DNA of 64,000 nt, from positions 23,267,480 to 23,331,479 of the forward strand of contig CM067350.1 in the NCBI GenBank assembly GCA_034190875.2. Direction: 5' to 3'. This DNA comes from Urechis unicinctus. Lineage: Eukaryota > Annelida > Polychaeta > Xenopneusta > Urechidae. Made by a program: the position numbers and the translations under genes. Positions 20,834-38,266 of the stretch are shown piece after piece. Below the pieces are notes generated by a model. The model did no database searches. It was not told the DNA's origin and worked only from the letters and a program-made list of their open reading frames with translations. Numbering within the stretch: position 1 is the stretch's first letter; each line of letters begins with the position of its first letter.

Positions 20834-23800
20834 CTGTACGTCTGGAGTAATATAACTTTGTCATCCCTCGATGTATTGGGGATATACGACCAATTCACCT
20901 GAATTATTTATCAGTTGGAATTGCGAAGGCGCGAGTTCTAATTGGCATGCGGGCATTATGCTCATCTCATCTGAGGTATGATGTACCAATAAACATCTAT
21001 GTTAACCCGTAAAATTAATTTTAATTTGCACGTCGGCAAATGACTGATTATTTTGGTGAGCGTTAACGACTCTATGTAGCACGCTGGATCATCATATAAC
21101 ATTCCGTCAGTGACTCATCAGATTCTGACGAATGACATATCAACTGTTCGCATAATTATTTATCGATTGGTAACCGTGATCTGTGCCAGATATCTCCCTT
21201 CAAATCCCCTCGTGATGATAGACGTTGTCGTGATGGATAAGAATTAGACTACAGGTAACCTTCGCTGGTTAGCATTGTGTATTACTTTACATTGAACATA
21301 TCGAAGGAAAAGTCAACTGCTATGGCTTCGTAGTTGCTAATTCCGCCGTTGTTGCCATTGCTGACAAGCTTCCCAGAGGAAGTAGAAAAAAGTCTGGATG
21401 CAAATAAACCTCAGAAACTAAATACAGAAACTATACAACATACGCAGGCAGCATGAAGTTTATCTTATCACCATAAAACAACCTTCGTTGATGAAGAGTC
21501 TATTGTTGTCATAACGTTACATAATATAAAGTAGCATATATTACTCTGGTTGGCCCACAAAACATTATGATTGCACATCAAGGCATGTCATGGATTACGA
21601 GGAATGATGTGTAAGTTAATACCAGATAATTATAACATAGAGTCTATTTAAGCGAATTATCAGATCATCCAGCAGCCTTTGATGGGTTCAACAAACCAAT
21701 ATATGAGAGTTCTAAGACTTATCAGTTTGGAAGAGGTACGAACGGAACCGTTTCCCTTCCCATGTATGTTTATAGACAATGATTGTCTAGGTGGTTGATG
21801 GAGTCATTAAGGTAATGATTTGAATATAAATAATGCAATAAGCCATTCATAAATGTGGATAATATTTGATGGTATTTTGGGGAGAGCAATTTATTCATGT
21901 TACCTATAGGTCTTGTATTTATTTGCTATCATAGATTTTTCATCTTTAGTGATACGTTTGTGAATGTAAATGGGACGTTGCATTCCCCATTGAGAATGTT
22001 CTAGTGAATGAAGATATTTATGGTATTTCACAGGAGTAGAATATTACTACCATGCAAAAACTTGCCAGACAACAACAGCGCCATCGCCATGTCTATGCCA
22101 TACCACACCACATGCTTTCAGACATACAGCAATGCAAGTGCTGGAACGAGGCAGGGTGAACAGCAATGAGCATTCATTGTGTTCCACTAGTCGGGTGTTA
22201 TGCACTGCATGGCTATGCAACGTATTTGAGGAAGAAACTATAGCTTTCTAAACATAAACCATGGTCGATAACATTGATGTCGTGATGAACGTAAAGATGT
22301 CAAATGAACGCAACAGCAAAGGTATATTATACAAGGATGAAGAAGCACTCATTAGTACTGACACCAGCTATGGTACACAGCAATACATACAAAAATACAG
22401 ATAACTATATAATATTCTCACCTAATAGTATGTCAGAAGATATCAACTGAAGCTTTCAAATTTCCCGCAGCAACTGGTTAAAGAACCGCCGCAAAGGTCA
22501 ACCTTTCGGAATATCGGTGCATTTATCGACCGCTGAAGTTGACGCAGCGCGCATCTGCGGTGATGTAACCAAACCCGTTTGATCCGCGCCTCGCGGTCTC
22601 CTAACGAGGAGAAGAGAACGCTCTCAGGGTGGTCAAATTGACTAGGTAACTAGTCAAATACCACCGGACCAGCCATGCTAGTTATTGTGACTATATTGCT
22701 TAGTCGATTTGACCATGGGAATAGTTGTTTCAGAGTTTGACTAACTTCGATAGCAGGGTGTCCAGTTTAGCTAGTCATTTTGACTAGATTGGGTTAAGAG
22801 TGAAGAGGGCTGCCACCGTTTTAGCTTCTATTCGGTGCAGTGCGAAATATAGTGAGATATATTCACGGTAGATCCGGGTCTAAAGTTAAACCACCACAAC
22901 ATCTTTCTTCTCCCATGTGGCGTGCTTATTCTGGCGTTGTGTACGAGCATTGCAATAAGCTACATTAAACACTGAATGGCCATTGAACAAGTCTTGACGA
23001 GCCTTGCTTTTGTATTCTAAGTTGATAATAAATCTAAACAAATCAAACGGCCACTCCTTTTTGGCTATGTTCGCTGTGAGCTGCACCGGCGCTGCTCGTA
23101 ATGAATTCAACATGACCATAAACTATGCTTCCATTATATTATCAATTATATTAACTTTCCCTATAGTATTACGTACATTCAGAATCGAACAATTTTTTAC
23201 ATCAGTGAATGTTTGGTGCTCTTCTTGTTAGCCAGGTATATATACTCACCAATACGGCACATATATTATATATGGGATATTAATGTTATGGGTCACATGA
23301 CAACACCGAAAGGAGCGGTTTATGTGGTCCGGCCTCTTACCAATTCGATTCATTCCACCTGACGCTTGTAGACCATACATTTGATGATATATCGTATTCC
23401 CTATCATGCAGTTGTTGAATACAATTACGTGATGTTTTGCAATAGCAACTGCTTACTTAAGCTGCTGAGAGCAATATGGGGATAGAATTAAAGATTGTAA
23501 TATTCGCGACACCAATATAAGAATGTGTGAGTGGCACGACAGGGTCTGTGGGTTAGAGGCAGATTTATGGCCATACGTCATTTTTAAAATATGATATTCT
23601 CATGCACCAATCACTCGAGACTTAACAAATTAGCAGCTATTAAAGACGGAACCAATGAAGAGTTCCATGTTGCTTGTGATTTAGCGGCAATCCATGAAAA
23701 TATGTTGTTCATTATTTTCCATATGTAACTGGTGATACATGGATGAAGCTAGCAAGGGATAGATACGCATCTGTGTCTCATGTGCGCAGTTAAGGAAAAC

Positions 23801-25715
23801 CTGCGTAACAAGTGAACAGGCTTGTTGGTTTATTGCCCTGTTGAATGTAAATGCATAGCACGGAGATAACTTGTAAGGACCACGCATACGAGCCACGCGG
23901 CCAGTACATTATGATGATCTACAAGAATGTACTCACTCACTGGACGATATACATTATGATTGTACATGACAAAACTGCGAAGTTCCGAGTTCTGAGTCAA
24001 ATGCCCTGTTAGATTCTACATCTATTGATTACAACTCAAACAGTTCATCATTATATTAACAAAGAGTTCCCATTATAAAGTCATCCTATTATGGGTTACG
24101 ATCACTTCAATTGTTTACTGATCAATGCAACACATCATCAAATACAGATATGTAAATAACACAAAAGCAAGACAAATGCCCATCGGTGACTGGTTAGTGC
24201 TCTTATTGTGTTAATCTACTGTTGGTTCTGAATAGACATTATTTAAAACTTAGTCAATTTTGTTTTATTCTGTTCGATAATATTTCCTTTATCTGCATAA
24301 CAGTTTAGGCTATGTTAGGTAACTGATTCTGCGACAATGATTTTATCTTTGTCTCTTTATCACTGTGTTACGCCTTATTTATTTTACGATGAAGAGATCG
24401 GTCGTCCATGCTGGTTGAATATTAAGCTAAGTAGATGATAATTCGATATGCGGCAATTAACTGGGACGTTGGGTAGATCAGCATTGACCATAGTCAATTG
24501 GCATCGAGGATGGGAGGTTCCTTGTTCTTGTTTCATCACATAGTGTATAATCAGAAAACTCAAACATCGGCGAGGACACCCAAAAATGCAAGGGATACAA
24601 TTGAGATGCACAATAAAGTTTCGAAGCCAATATTCAAAAGAACACTATTAGAGGGATGCAAGTTCGTATATTCTCAATATAATTTACGCAAAATGCAATT
24701 CAGCATACCCGCACCATTTTCACCTCCTCCCGCATCCTATGTTATCTAGGGTTAAGATTTAATGGAGTCAACATGTACAGCGCGCCTGCTTTTTTGAAAC
24801 AGAAACACTGTTTGTCTAACAAATTGCAATCGTCATCATTCTGGACTGAGACACAGCACAATGCTGAAATGAAAGACAGAAAAGTAACTGAGGGAAAATA
24901 GTGTCTCCAAATATAATTCCTGACCTGCCGACCTATGCACTCTTGCAAGCAGCCCAGACTTTTGGGATGTGCTAAATGCTAACGCTGCTGTTGTTCTATC
25001 ATCCTCTTGCAATTTTTATATCCAACACTCTCATTTTTGTAGGATATCACCATTCTGTATTTGACAAATAGTTAATTTAGATTGAGATTGCTTTGAGCTA
25101 AATCGTTCTCAAATTCTCATACATTCCCAAAATCGTATTTATTCATTCCGCCATTATACTTAATGGTGCAAACTTATTTATTTATCGAGAGCATTGTTGT
25201 TCAAAATCACTAAATTTGTCACAGCTCAATCATAACCAGTTACATTATTATAACCAACACCATTCATTCATACGAAGCTTACAACAAGGGTATTATCGAT
25301 TCTCTATGTTTCCGTATATTAATGAACGAGTAGCGGTATCGGTATCAGTTCTATTAATGTGATATTGGCTACTATAACTATATAATTGGCGACTGTAATT
25401 AAGCGATGACTGGATTTATATGAGTAAGTGTTTGCGGTCTTGGGTAATACATCGGCTTATATAGTGCTGTACCCATCACAAAAAGCAATGAGAACACGGT
25501 TAACGTTCCAATTTGTTATCAGGATCAGCTGCACTTCGGTTACATATGGATACATTAGCGGAGTTATTTGCAGGGGAACATTCTTTGATGTCAGGAGTTC
25601 ATCTATGTAAAGTCGTAGATACTGGGATATGAAGGATGCATATAGACTTGTGTGCAGACAAGTTGACCAGCAAAGCTTGTTAATTTTTATGACTGACAAT
25701 TTTTGTTTTGTCAAT
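20834..25715. other. Long A+T-rich intergenic stretch
   Basis: No gene, RNA or transposon end is supported. One structured patch lies at 22628-22800. Small open frames (for example 22886-23119 minus, 24498-24749 plus) show no domain. Confidence 0.45.
22628..22800. repeat. Cluster of TTGACTAG inverted repeats
   Basis: GGTGGTCAAATTGACTAG (22628-22645) faces CTAGTCAAATACCACC (22649-22664), making an almost perfect hairpin with a 3-nt loop. Related TTGACTA/TAGTCA half-sites recur up to 22790, including CTAGTCATTTTGACTAG. It may be a decayed foldback element or a cluster of binding sites. Confidence 0.5.
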
Positions 25716-25718
25716 CAT

Positions 25719-25995
25719 ACATAGGTATGTTTAACTATACCTCTAACCACATACATTGTTATGTTTAACTTTACTCCCAACTTGTTAACTTAACCTCCAG
25801 CTACATACAGTGCTACGTTTAACTTTACTTCCAACTTCATACATTGTTATGATTAATTTCATTCCTATTTGCATATATTGTTATGTTTAACTTTACCTCC
25901 AACTACATAGATTGGTATGATTAACTTAACTCTCAACTGCAAACATTGTTATGTATAACTTAATCTCAAACTACATACGTTGATATGTTTTCACT
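25719..25995. repeat. Degenerate minisatellite, period about 34 bp
   Basis: About eight imperfect copies of a unit like TATGTTTAACTTTACCTCCA followed by ACTACATACATTGT. Units differ at several positions, so the array is old. Confidence 0.85.
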
Positions 25996-25999
25996 TTAC

Positions 26000-27815
<1,816 letters not shown>

Positions 27816-27818
<3 letters not shown>

Positions 27819-29035
27819 TAGACATAGATGAAATAAAGAAATAAAGCATCTTCTTTCTTGAGGCGGCCGCACCCTAAATTTTCATGTGGTTTTGAGATGG
27901 ACTTAATGACAAGCAGAATGCTGCACACAGGTTGCTTGTCGGGAGAGGGTACTTGTGGTAAATCCAGAAGCTCTTTGACTCAACCTCGATGGCCTATATT
28001 ACGATTGGCTTATTGTGACGCGAAAACAGAGGATGATTTGTCTAGGTAAGTACCTGTTAATAGCCCCCCATTCTCGCCCCCATATAATCCCAATACTAGT
28101 AAATTTGTCTTAAGAATATTACCAATTACGTTTTAATTCGTTCATTCCTTTAGCGGTTCAACATAGCCGCAGACACACAAAAAAAGGATGGAACAATGTC
28201 CTTCATGGAGTTAAGACTTCTGCTTTCACAATGTGTTGACGTTATCATTATGTCACAATGATAACGTCTTGTGCGCTCTTATTTCACACAAGCACTGGAT
28301 TTGTGTGGAAATTAATGGGCTGTCAGCTTGCTTAAAAACGTAATGTACAATTAACGACTTAAGCGGTAAGAATTTATGACGTGTATGATGAGAAGCAGAG
28401 CTTAAGATTCACATAATAGTGCAATCTCAATACTTAAAAGAATAGGATTCAACAACTCACCCTAACGCATATGCTGCTCGCTGTCTATAATCCATGATAA
28501 TGTTAACTAAATAGTAAAACAAGCAGATGATTGAAAATTGAAATGCTAACATAACGAAAAAATTACAACAATTATAGTATGTGTACACGTTAAGGAACTG
28601 GGAACCTAATTGTAGTTGGTGACAATAGGGTAACACAAGTCCACTTGTGTTATGGGACCTCGGACTAAACGCATAAACATTCACACTCGTCTACCACAAG
28701 AACTTAGCAATGCATATACATATACAAAGTTATTTACTTATGACAGTAGCTTGAGCAAACCTGCGATCGCATCCCTGACAGCATAGCCTTAATTGAGGCA
28801 ATAAATCATTAATAGTACAACAAACAAAACATCACCTGCCAATGTATTGTGAACGAATTTGCAAGTAATTGCACCGGCTGCCGCATTAATGACTACATAC
28901 AATCATTAATTGAATGGTAGGCACCATGTGGATCATTTTATAAACTTCATCATATGTAATAATGACTAATGAGACATTAAAGAGACATTATTTTGAAGAA
29001 CACATGGTTAGGGAAAACAGTCTCATGCATGAGGA
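27816..29035. other. Intergenic region downstream of the glycosyltransferase-like gene
   Basis: No coding signal with a domain. It is the 3' flank of the minus-strand gene ending at 29036; I found no clear AATAAA signal close to its stop. Confidence 0.4.
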
Positions 29036-31621
<2,586 letters not shown>

Positions 31622-31704
31622 GATAGTCTGTAGATATATCTCTGTGTATGATGTCACATGTGGAGTGTGTTGCCCAGCTGTAACCACGAAATAAACATGT
31701 GACA

Positions 31705-31727
31705 GCTATAATCGATTACTTGTTCTA
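31705..31727 (-). promoter_or_regulatory. Conserved upstream block of paralogue A
   Basis: On the minus strand AGAACAAGTAATCGATTATA lies about 85 bp upstream of the start codon and is identical at 61730-61749 upstream of paralogue B. It contains ATCGAT and a TAAT-like core. Nearby sequence is more diverged, which suggests constraint; with recent paralogues, chance conservation is also possible. Confidence 0.4.
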
Positions 31728-32978
31728 CGCGCGGAGGTCACGTGGTGGAAGTATATCGATGGAATTGCAGACATGTCCAAACAGGTGGTGGGTGTGTCTA
31801 TGAGGAGATGGCTGAATAGGCGAGTTCGTGGTTGCGACTGTGCATGCGACGATATGTAGCGTCTGCGATCAGGTCAAAGATCAGTCGTGACAGTTACGAC
31901 AATTTGGTTTCGCGGGCTCCATCTTAACTCCATGGTTCATACAATCACTATTAAGTTAGTCTAGACGTGTTGCTCGGCATTCGCCAAACTTCATATGTCG
32001 AATATTGGACGTATTTGTGCGGGTGTGGTAATTGCACCTGCCGATTGAATAATTGTAAGCAACGATTTTGCGACTTACACCAAAATAACTATGGTACAGG
32101 TATACTAGATGTGCGTGCCCCACCCCGTTAACATTGATTCTTTTCCCAATTGGATCCCTACCGATAATGATTGATAATGATCGCGTGTGTTCATGGTATT
32201 TTGACGACATCACCGCACATCTGTATCCAACTAAAAATCTTGGATAGGACTCAAAAGCAAAAGCTGCACGCTTCCCACCCAGACCTCGACCCACATCTTA
32301 ATTGAAATACCCAAGAACTGAAATCTACAGGCGTATACATGTATATATTAAAAGGAAAACTGTTACGTATTTTGTGGCCATTTCTCCAAATAGGATGATA
32401 AGCTTTAAATCTCATTTCTGGAAAGGGCGAGCCTCGGATCAGCACATCACAAGGGAGTCATGTATTTTCAGAAAAGATTAGAAATGGAGATGAGATGTTG
32501 TCCTTGCAGACAGAGATAACCCAATACAAAGTGACTTGCTGGCCACGATGTAGAGCAAAATGTTGTAAAGACCAACATAATCGCCAATGCCCGGATACAT
32601 GTTGAACGTGCGATCTTACCGACCCTACTCGGTGCTCATGACACAACATGCTCGACGAATACCCTCGAGTTGCAATTACCAAACTTTCAACCTGAGGATA
32701 TTTTTAAGCTTAATTCATAATAGAAATAAGAAATAAGATAGCAAGACTAATGACAGAGCACGATCTCGATCATTCTCTCCTTTAGTGGGTTAGTGGCACA
32801 TTCACAATGATAGCAGCGTTCGCCAAACCCACAAATTCTTCCTTACGGTTTTTTTTTTCAAACCGCGATCACGCAAAAGGTGTCACAGAGTTGGCATTTT
32901 CATGCGTTCAAAATCATAATATAAGTCCAACTGCTGTAGTCGACATTCGACATACCGACAACTACCTGTTAATCGCGA

Positions 32979-32980
32979 AA

Positions 32981-33070
<90 letters not shown>
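32979..33070. repeat. GA microsatellite
   Basis: About 90 bp of nearly pure GA dinucleotide. The Arg/Glu and Ser/Leu open frames here are artefacts. The right arm lacks it. Confidence 0.95.
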
Positions 33071-33073
<3 letters not shown>

Positions 33074-33629
33074 GCAGCTGATCGCTGTTTACTTTGCTAA
33101 CCACCAATGACTCCAGAGAATTGTCACGATTTACCTTTGACCTATTTCCAACAGTGCCCTTCGCGAGATACCGAACTCGCTTACGAGGCTGACCTACAGC
33201 TGTGTACAAGTATATATGTACACAAGCATCAGGCATAATGAATTGAACATGCCCAAAGAATTGACCATAAACGGAAGAGCCGATATCTCGGCGGATGTGG
33301 AGGAGGGGCGCGTTGACCCGCGCGTTGATTGCAGGTGCCGGGTGTCTGACATCACACAGAATCCATACACGCTCGGTTCCCGGCGTAAAGCCTGCGAGTG
33401 GCTGGATCCCTAGGCCCTCGTTTCCCAATGTCATGCGCCCGAGCGGCTAGATCGATATGTCACAATTTGTAACCTGTGCGGATGTTGTGTAACATGAAGT
33501 GCGATCAAGGGATGAGAAAGGTCTGCAGGAAACCGATACTGTGTGTATGCAAATCTCTATGAGAATTTCGCCCGTGCTTTGCGTGGTGGGGTGACGAGCC
33601 CGTGTGACCATTCTGGTGATCATAATGGT

Positions 33630-33738
33630 ATAACATTATGATCCTACCCTCATTATCGCAAACTGGAATCACACTTGTATATAATTAGAGTGTGTGATAT
33701 TTATGGTAATATCATAATGGTCTAACCCAAGCGCCTGT
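33630..33738. mobile_element. MITE A copy (end CAGGCGCTTG)
   Basis: The right end reads ATAATGGTCTAACCCAAGCG then CCTG, the family end in reverse. Inside are paired CATAATGGT/ACATTATG motifs. Other copies are 35701-35803, 40946-41052 and 58027-58210. Confidence 0.6.
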
Positions 33739-33897
33739 TAGCAATAACATTCCCCGACGTCGTAATACACATCTCAACGAAAGCACACAAAATATGAATG
33801 AATAGCAGACAAAACGCGCAGGAATTAAAATAGAAATCTGTTCAGGTTAAACAAAAGAATTCCTGTAGTTTCAATATATCTGTAACAATATATGATT

Positions 33898-34137
33898 CAC
33901 AGGCACTCGAGTCTTCAAACGTCCCTAGTCCCTAATAGCTAAGTGGGTGCAAAATCCCTCCCATGTAATCCAATTATTTAACAGTAGGTGAACTTGAAGC
34001 CCTGAGTGGAGATATCCTTTCATCCTAACGTCCTCAATCATTCGTATCCTTGAACGGGAGCAAATTTGCAGATCAGTGGTAGAATGCTTTGCAGGGTTAT
34101 GCATGTAGAGAACAACATATATCAAGTGCCTGTCAAC
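33898..34137. mobile_element. MITE-like element with CAGGCACTCGAG ends
   Basis: The left end CAGGCACTCGAGTCTTC and the right end (inverted) GACAGGCACTTGATATATG bracket about 240 bp without coding potential. The ends resemble MITE B and the AACATATATCAAGAGCCT sequence near 41180. Confidence 0.5.
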
Positions 34138-34664
34138 AAATCTCGCGTATAGCTTCCTCCCTGGCTAAATATCGATTTCGGAGAAACCGTTCTTCAGTGG
34201 CCATCATTTTCGTGAATATGAGATCACACTTAATTTGTTTGCTCTTTCGTTCGTTGGTGCTTTATAACGCGGGTTCAACTCGGCGTCGGCGGATGCCACC
34301 ATGCAACAGCTGTGTCATGTGCTCATTGATGATGCCACCACGACTGCAATCGCAATGGGAGTCCATGTCAGCTAGATACATCACTCGAGGGTATAGGGGC
34401 ACATTGTACATAACCATCGAAGCATGTGATGGAACCAAAAAGATCGCCAGGTTTCACACGTTTATGGTATCCGATTAGAATTGTGGATGTTTGCATTGCG
34501 TTGGATTCAGTTGTCGTAGGACGCCTACGTTGACGTCATGAAGAGCAAAACGTGATTGAGTAATTACAACAGACGCGTATGTATCAAGATCCCCTCGTGG
34601 GGAAAAGGGGGAGAAACTTAATCAAATGCCATTGGTCAAATTCATCATCATTTCAGTCTTCATA

Positions 34665-34696
34665 ATTATCATCATCATCATCGTTGCCACCACCAC

Positions 34697-34751
<55 letters not shown>

Positions 34752-34752
34752 G
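34665..34752. repeat. CAT/ATC trinucleotide microsatellite
   Basis: A run of CATCATCAT interrupted by CACCACCACC near 34690. Confidence 0.95.
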
Positions 34753-35219
34753 CCGTACGATCAGGTGGATAATCATTTCAAGCAATCAGTGCTTACATAA
34801 CCATGCTCACTCATACTTAGCAACCCATGAACTCGGAAATGTCTTCTGCTCGTCTTTTGTGTTAACTGACCACACTTAACTACTGCATGTAGTCAATGAT
34901 ATATACAAGTTCACCGTTCGATCATGGCGCTTGGTGTCTGAGGACGCTCCCGAGCACCGAGCGGATTGATCGTTACGTCGATGTTGCTGAGGAATGCTCG
35001 GAAGCCTTAAATCGGGGCCTGTGGTATGACAGACATATCTAAACAGGGTGTAAACAGTCCCGCACGATGTTATCGCATTCGTTAGTGAGCATTTGGTTTG
35101 TTGTATATATATATATCAATTCATAACGCGATTGCAAGTGACTGGTTAATGAATGGCGGAGGCGTGTGAGGCACACCATTATGTACTACAACCGAACTTA
35201 AACACAGTAATATCGTACA

Positions 35220-36050
35220 GTGTGTCTATTCTATATGTTTAAAGCAAATCATCTTACTGGTAGAGACATTACGGCTTACCCAAAAAGCCTAGCATAAACA
35301 CGGCAAATGACGAGAAAAACCTATATATAAAGCGTATTCAAAATGACCAACCGACCAGCAGTATTGCACCAGTGCTATCTTGTTCACGACAGCGTGTAAA
35401 ATCCAACGTGCTTGGATCTGGACGTCTTGTTTCCGAGCAGACGCAAAGTATATCCAATACGCGCTACGAACCAAGATGCTCGTGATGGTACTCGTCAATC
35501 GGGCCGTTATTTGTGAGTCAAGACATTGTTAAAAGGCTCAAAGGTAGTGATAAGCTATCCTGGGGTACGAGTTCATGTTGGCGCACTAGAAGAATGAAGC
35601 GGATGTGTGAAGGCCCCTGCGGTCATGATCAGGCAAGAGACCACTTGGTGTGACTCAAAACAAACACGGCACGAGGTTAGCTCTATTGGTAGAAACATGG
35701 GTGCGTCGAGGAGGAGTATTATGACCCAGCCATCAAGACCGAATATTGGAGTGTCATATAGATAGTGTGTAATCGTGATAATAATGGTCAAGCCCAAGCG
35801 CCTATGGTTATACTGGAATTGTCAGAAAAGAGTGGTAGCTGATTCTGTAAAAATGATCCCCATCGACTGCGTTAACAAAACATGTAATTCACTACTTCGT
35901 TCAGAGTGGTGTGTATGAAGGTGTATGTCGTACACGTGGGAAATGTGTAGTACTCAGTCCTTGACCCAATTTCAGGGAAGATATAACTCGCTGCAGTGTT
36001 CTCGTGGGTCGTGGTAAGCAAGGACGATAACGATTCTTATCGCATGGCAC
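35220..36050. repeat. Well-conserved block of the inverted duplication (partner 58300-59110)
   Basis: The inverse partner aligns almost without gaps. A short frame in both (AYWIYFASARKQDVQIQARW, then ILHAVV) stays open, but no domain is evident. A MITE A copy (35701-35803) is shared by both arms, so that insertion came before the duplication. Confidence 0.7.
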
Positions 36051-36195
36051 CCTACTCTTAGCCAATCAGAGCTCGAGAAAAAGGTTCGGTCTTTTTCCCA
36101 TATCGCCTCAAACGCACAGTTAGCCGTGCGATAACTGCGACCTAGCAGCAACCAGATTTGAGAAGGTCCCTCACAGAGCACCACTGCCCTAACTT
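36010..36195. repeat. CCAAT-containing repeat R, copy 1
   Basis: AGCCAATCAGAGCTCGAGAA, then a TCGGTCTTTTTCC stretch, CCTCAAACGCACAG, and later TTGAGAAGGTCCCTCACAGA. Repeated directly at about 46010-46200 and inverted at about 53760-53900. The segment can fold (GAGCTCGA..AAAAAG against CTTTTT). It may be a promoter-like fragment dispersed with the duplications. Confidence 0.55.
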
Positions 36196-36433
36196 AGCAA
36201 CGATATGGAGGGTCCGAGTGCCAATTCGTTTATACGCGCTCTGACATGCCGTGTCGCGATAGTATGACGTGTCGCGATAGAATGACGGTCGACGTGTTGT
36301 ACGTTTCGCCTAGGGTTTGTGAGACTGTATGATTCCTTGAATCGTGTCTGATGTATCATTGATTTGCAATCAAATTTCATTTAAACAACGGTCTGCTATT
36401 ACACATTACTCACGCACACCCCTTACTGGCACG

Positions 36434-37140
36434 TTCGGGGGGGGGGGGGGGGGGGGGGGGCTTATTAAGGCTGCCAATTGTGCATACACGATCGCGCTGG
36501 GATTCTCACACCGTTCCCACGCTCGACGGCGTTATCAACTGGGCAACTTTGATTATGTCAAGGCGCTGACAGCAATTAGGCAATTCTCTTGGGGATGGGT
36601 GGTTACCGGCTTGGGCTAGAGGGGTAGGCAAACTGAAATCCCTCCATGTCGCATCTGTTTGGGGGGGAATCACTGGCCCCGAAAGGGAGGAAAGAGAATG
36701 TACGGACCTGACCTTTCTGTTTGCTTATCATGCCATAAAAAATTGTCTCTGAGGCAAAAAATACGACCCCGATGGCAGCTGGGGTTGGCCACCATTGACC
36801 CAGGGGACCCGAGCAAACACGCAATATTGAGGCTCATACGTTAATTAAAGACATCTTGCTATTCCTGTCTGTCATAATACTGATCCATTTGTATACCCAT
36901 GGCAAAACAATGACCCATTGCTATACCTCGCTGTCAAAAATACGGACCCATTGGTATACAAGGTCATTGCAAAAAACCAACCCATTGCTAGCCCTGGCTT
37001 TAAGAAATAACGACCCATTTGTATACCAAAATGGCAGAAAACCGACCCAAATTGGCGGCACATCCCTAGTAACCTTCACATAGTGAGACCCCCCTCCCCC
37101 CCTCGGGACGCACACACATCATCCCAACACCCCCGCGTTC
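36434..37140. repeat. Poly-G tract and degenerate 45-bp tandem repeat
   Basis: A G run of about 24 at 36437-36460. From 36873 to 37065 four or five degenerate copies of a unit with GACCCATTTGTATACC and TGGCAAAAA follow one another. A C-rich tract lies at 37088-37110. There is no gene. Confidence 0.65.
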
Positions 37141-37250
37141 GGCCGTTCTCAACCGGTGACTAATAGCTCTTTTGAACCAAGTGGAGCTTGCGTGGGGTCA
37201 TAATTGCCTGCTCTAAGCTCATTAAGTGAACCATTTCACCTGTGTACTTT

Positions 37251-37672
37251 CACTTCAAAGCAGTTTTATCAAAGAATGATCGAGTTATCAATAGGGAGAC
37301 ATTTACGGTAACTTGAAATATACATGACATAATCACCGATTCAACGAGTGCCATCATGATGTTCGCATGAAGTAACATCATAACGTGCACGAAAGACAAC
37401 ATAAAAAAACGATGTGATAATCGGTGATTCAGGTCATGATGGACGGGGGTTTGGTGGGGGGGAGAGGAGAGGGGTGGGATGGGCGGCCAGTTTTTTCAAA
37501 TCCTGGCTAAGACCCTGTCCGGGGGGGGGGGGGCACTTAAAAAATGTATAGACTTTCACTTCAAAGCAGTTTTATCAAAAGAATGATCGAGTTATCAATA
37601 GGGAGACATTTACGGTAACTTGAAATATACATGACATAATCACCGATTTAATCCTGGCTAAGACCCTGTCCG
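37251..37672. repeat. Direct duplication of about 92 bp
   Basis: CACTTCAAAGCAGTTTTATC to AATCACCGATT occurs at about 37249-37342 and 37556-37647 with few differences. TCCTGGCTAAGACCCTGTCC recurs at 37501 and 37651. G runs near 37520-37530 abut GCACTTAAAAA, like the G-ended MITE. Confidence 0.85.
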
Positions 37673-37699
37673 GGATAGTACATGTGACGCGCACGGGGT

Positions 37700-38266
37700 G
37701 TGTTTTTTTGGCCTCTCGGTTTGTTCGACGGGTTTTGTTGGGCCTCGTATGTGTACAACGGGGTATGCTTTTGCCATTTTCATTTTTGAGGTCCCGGGCA
37801 CACCCCTACTCAGGACTGCGGGTATCCATAAGTGTTATCTTTTTTTAATTGTCAATGCGATATCGTTGAATACATAACCCACCCCCCCCCCCCACCAACC
37901 CTCCCCTCTAAGGTAGGTAATGCCAAAAGATAATCATTGACAAGATGACACATGAACTTAGGAAATAAAATTCGGAAAGCAAAAGTTCGCTTGCGAAGAA
38001 CCGTGTCTGTGTGTGCGCACAGCAACCGATCTTGTCATTAAAAATAAACATGAACTTTTCAAAATTTGTCTGGCCGGATTAAATCGCATTTGCGAAATCT
38101 CACACGTAAACTAACTCAACTTGTTCATAAACATTTTTATATGTGAAAAATTATTCTTCATTTGTACATTTGTGTAATTATCGTGTATAATTGGAACTCA
38201 TGTATCGTTCACCGTGCCTTCGGTTACGACCTACGCACGACGTCAATACGACGTCGTGCATGGCTA
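37700..38266. mobile_element. M2 element, copy B, inverted and truncated
   Basis: An inverse match to 3328-3900. The terminus, read inwards from 38266, is TAGCCATGCACGACG, with a perfect hairpin beside it (GCACGACGTC and GACGTCGTGC, 5-nt loop, about 38233-38259) that copy A lacks. The other end is missing or rearranged within 36.2-37.7 kb. The right arm has an uninterrupted sequence at the matching site. Confidence 0.65.

Noticed and set aside
32807-33434. ORFs with Arg-Glu or Ser-Leu runs
   Set aside because: They are produced by the GA microsatellite and are absent from the right arm.
35289-35498. Conserved 69-codon ORF with partner at 58790-59047
   Set aside because: The whole 0.8-kb block is equally conserved between the arms, so the ORF is not singled out; no domain or splice context was found.
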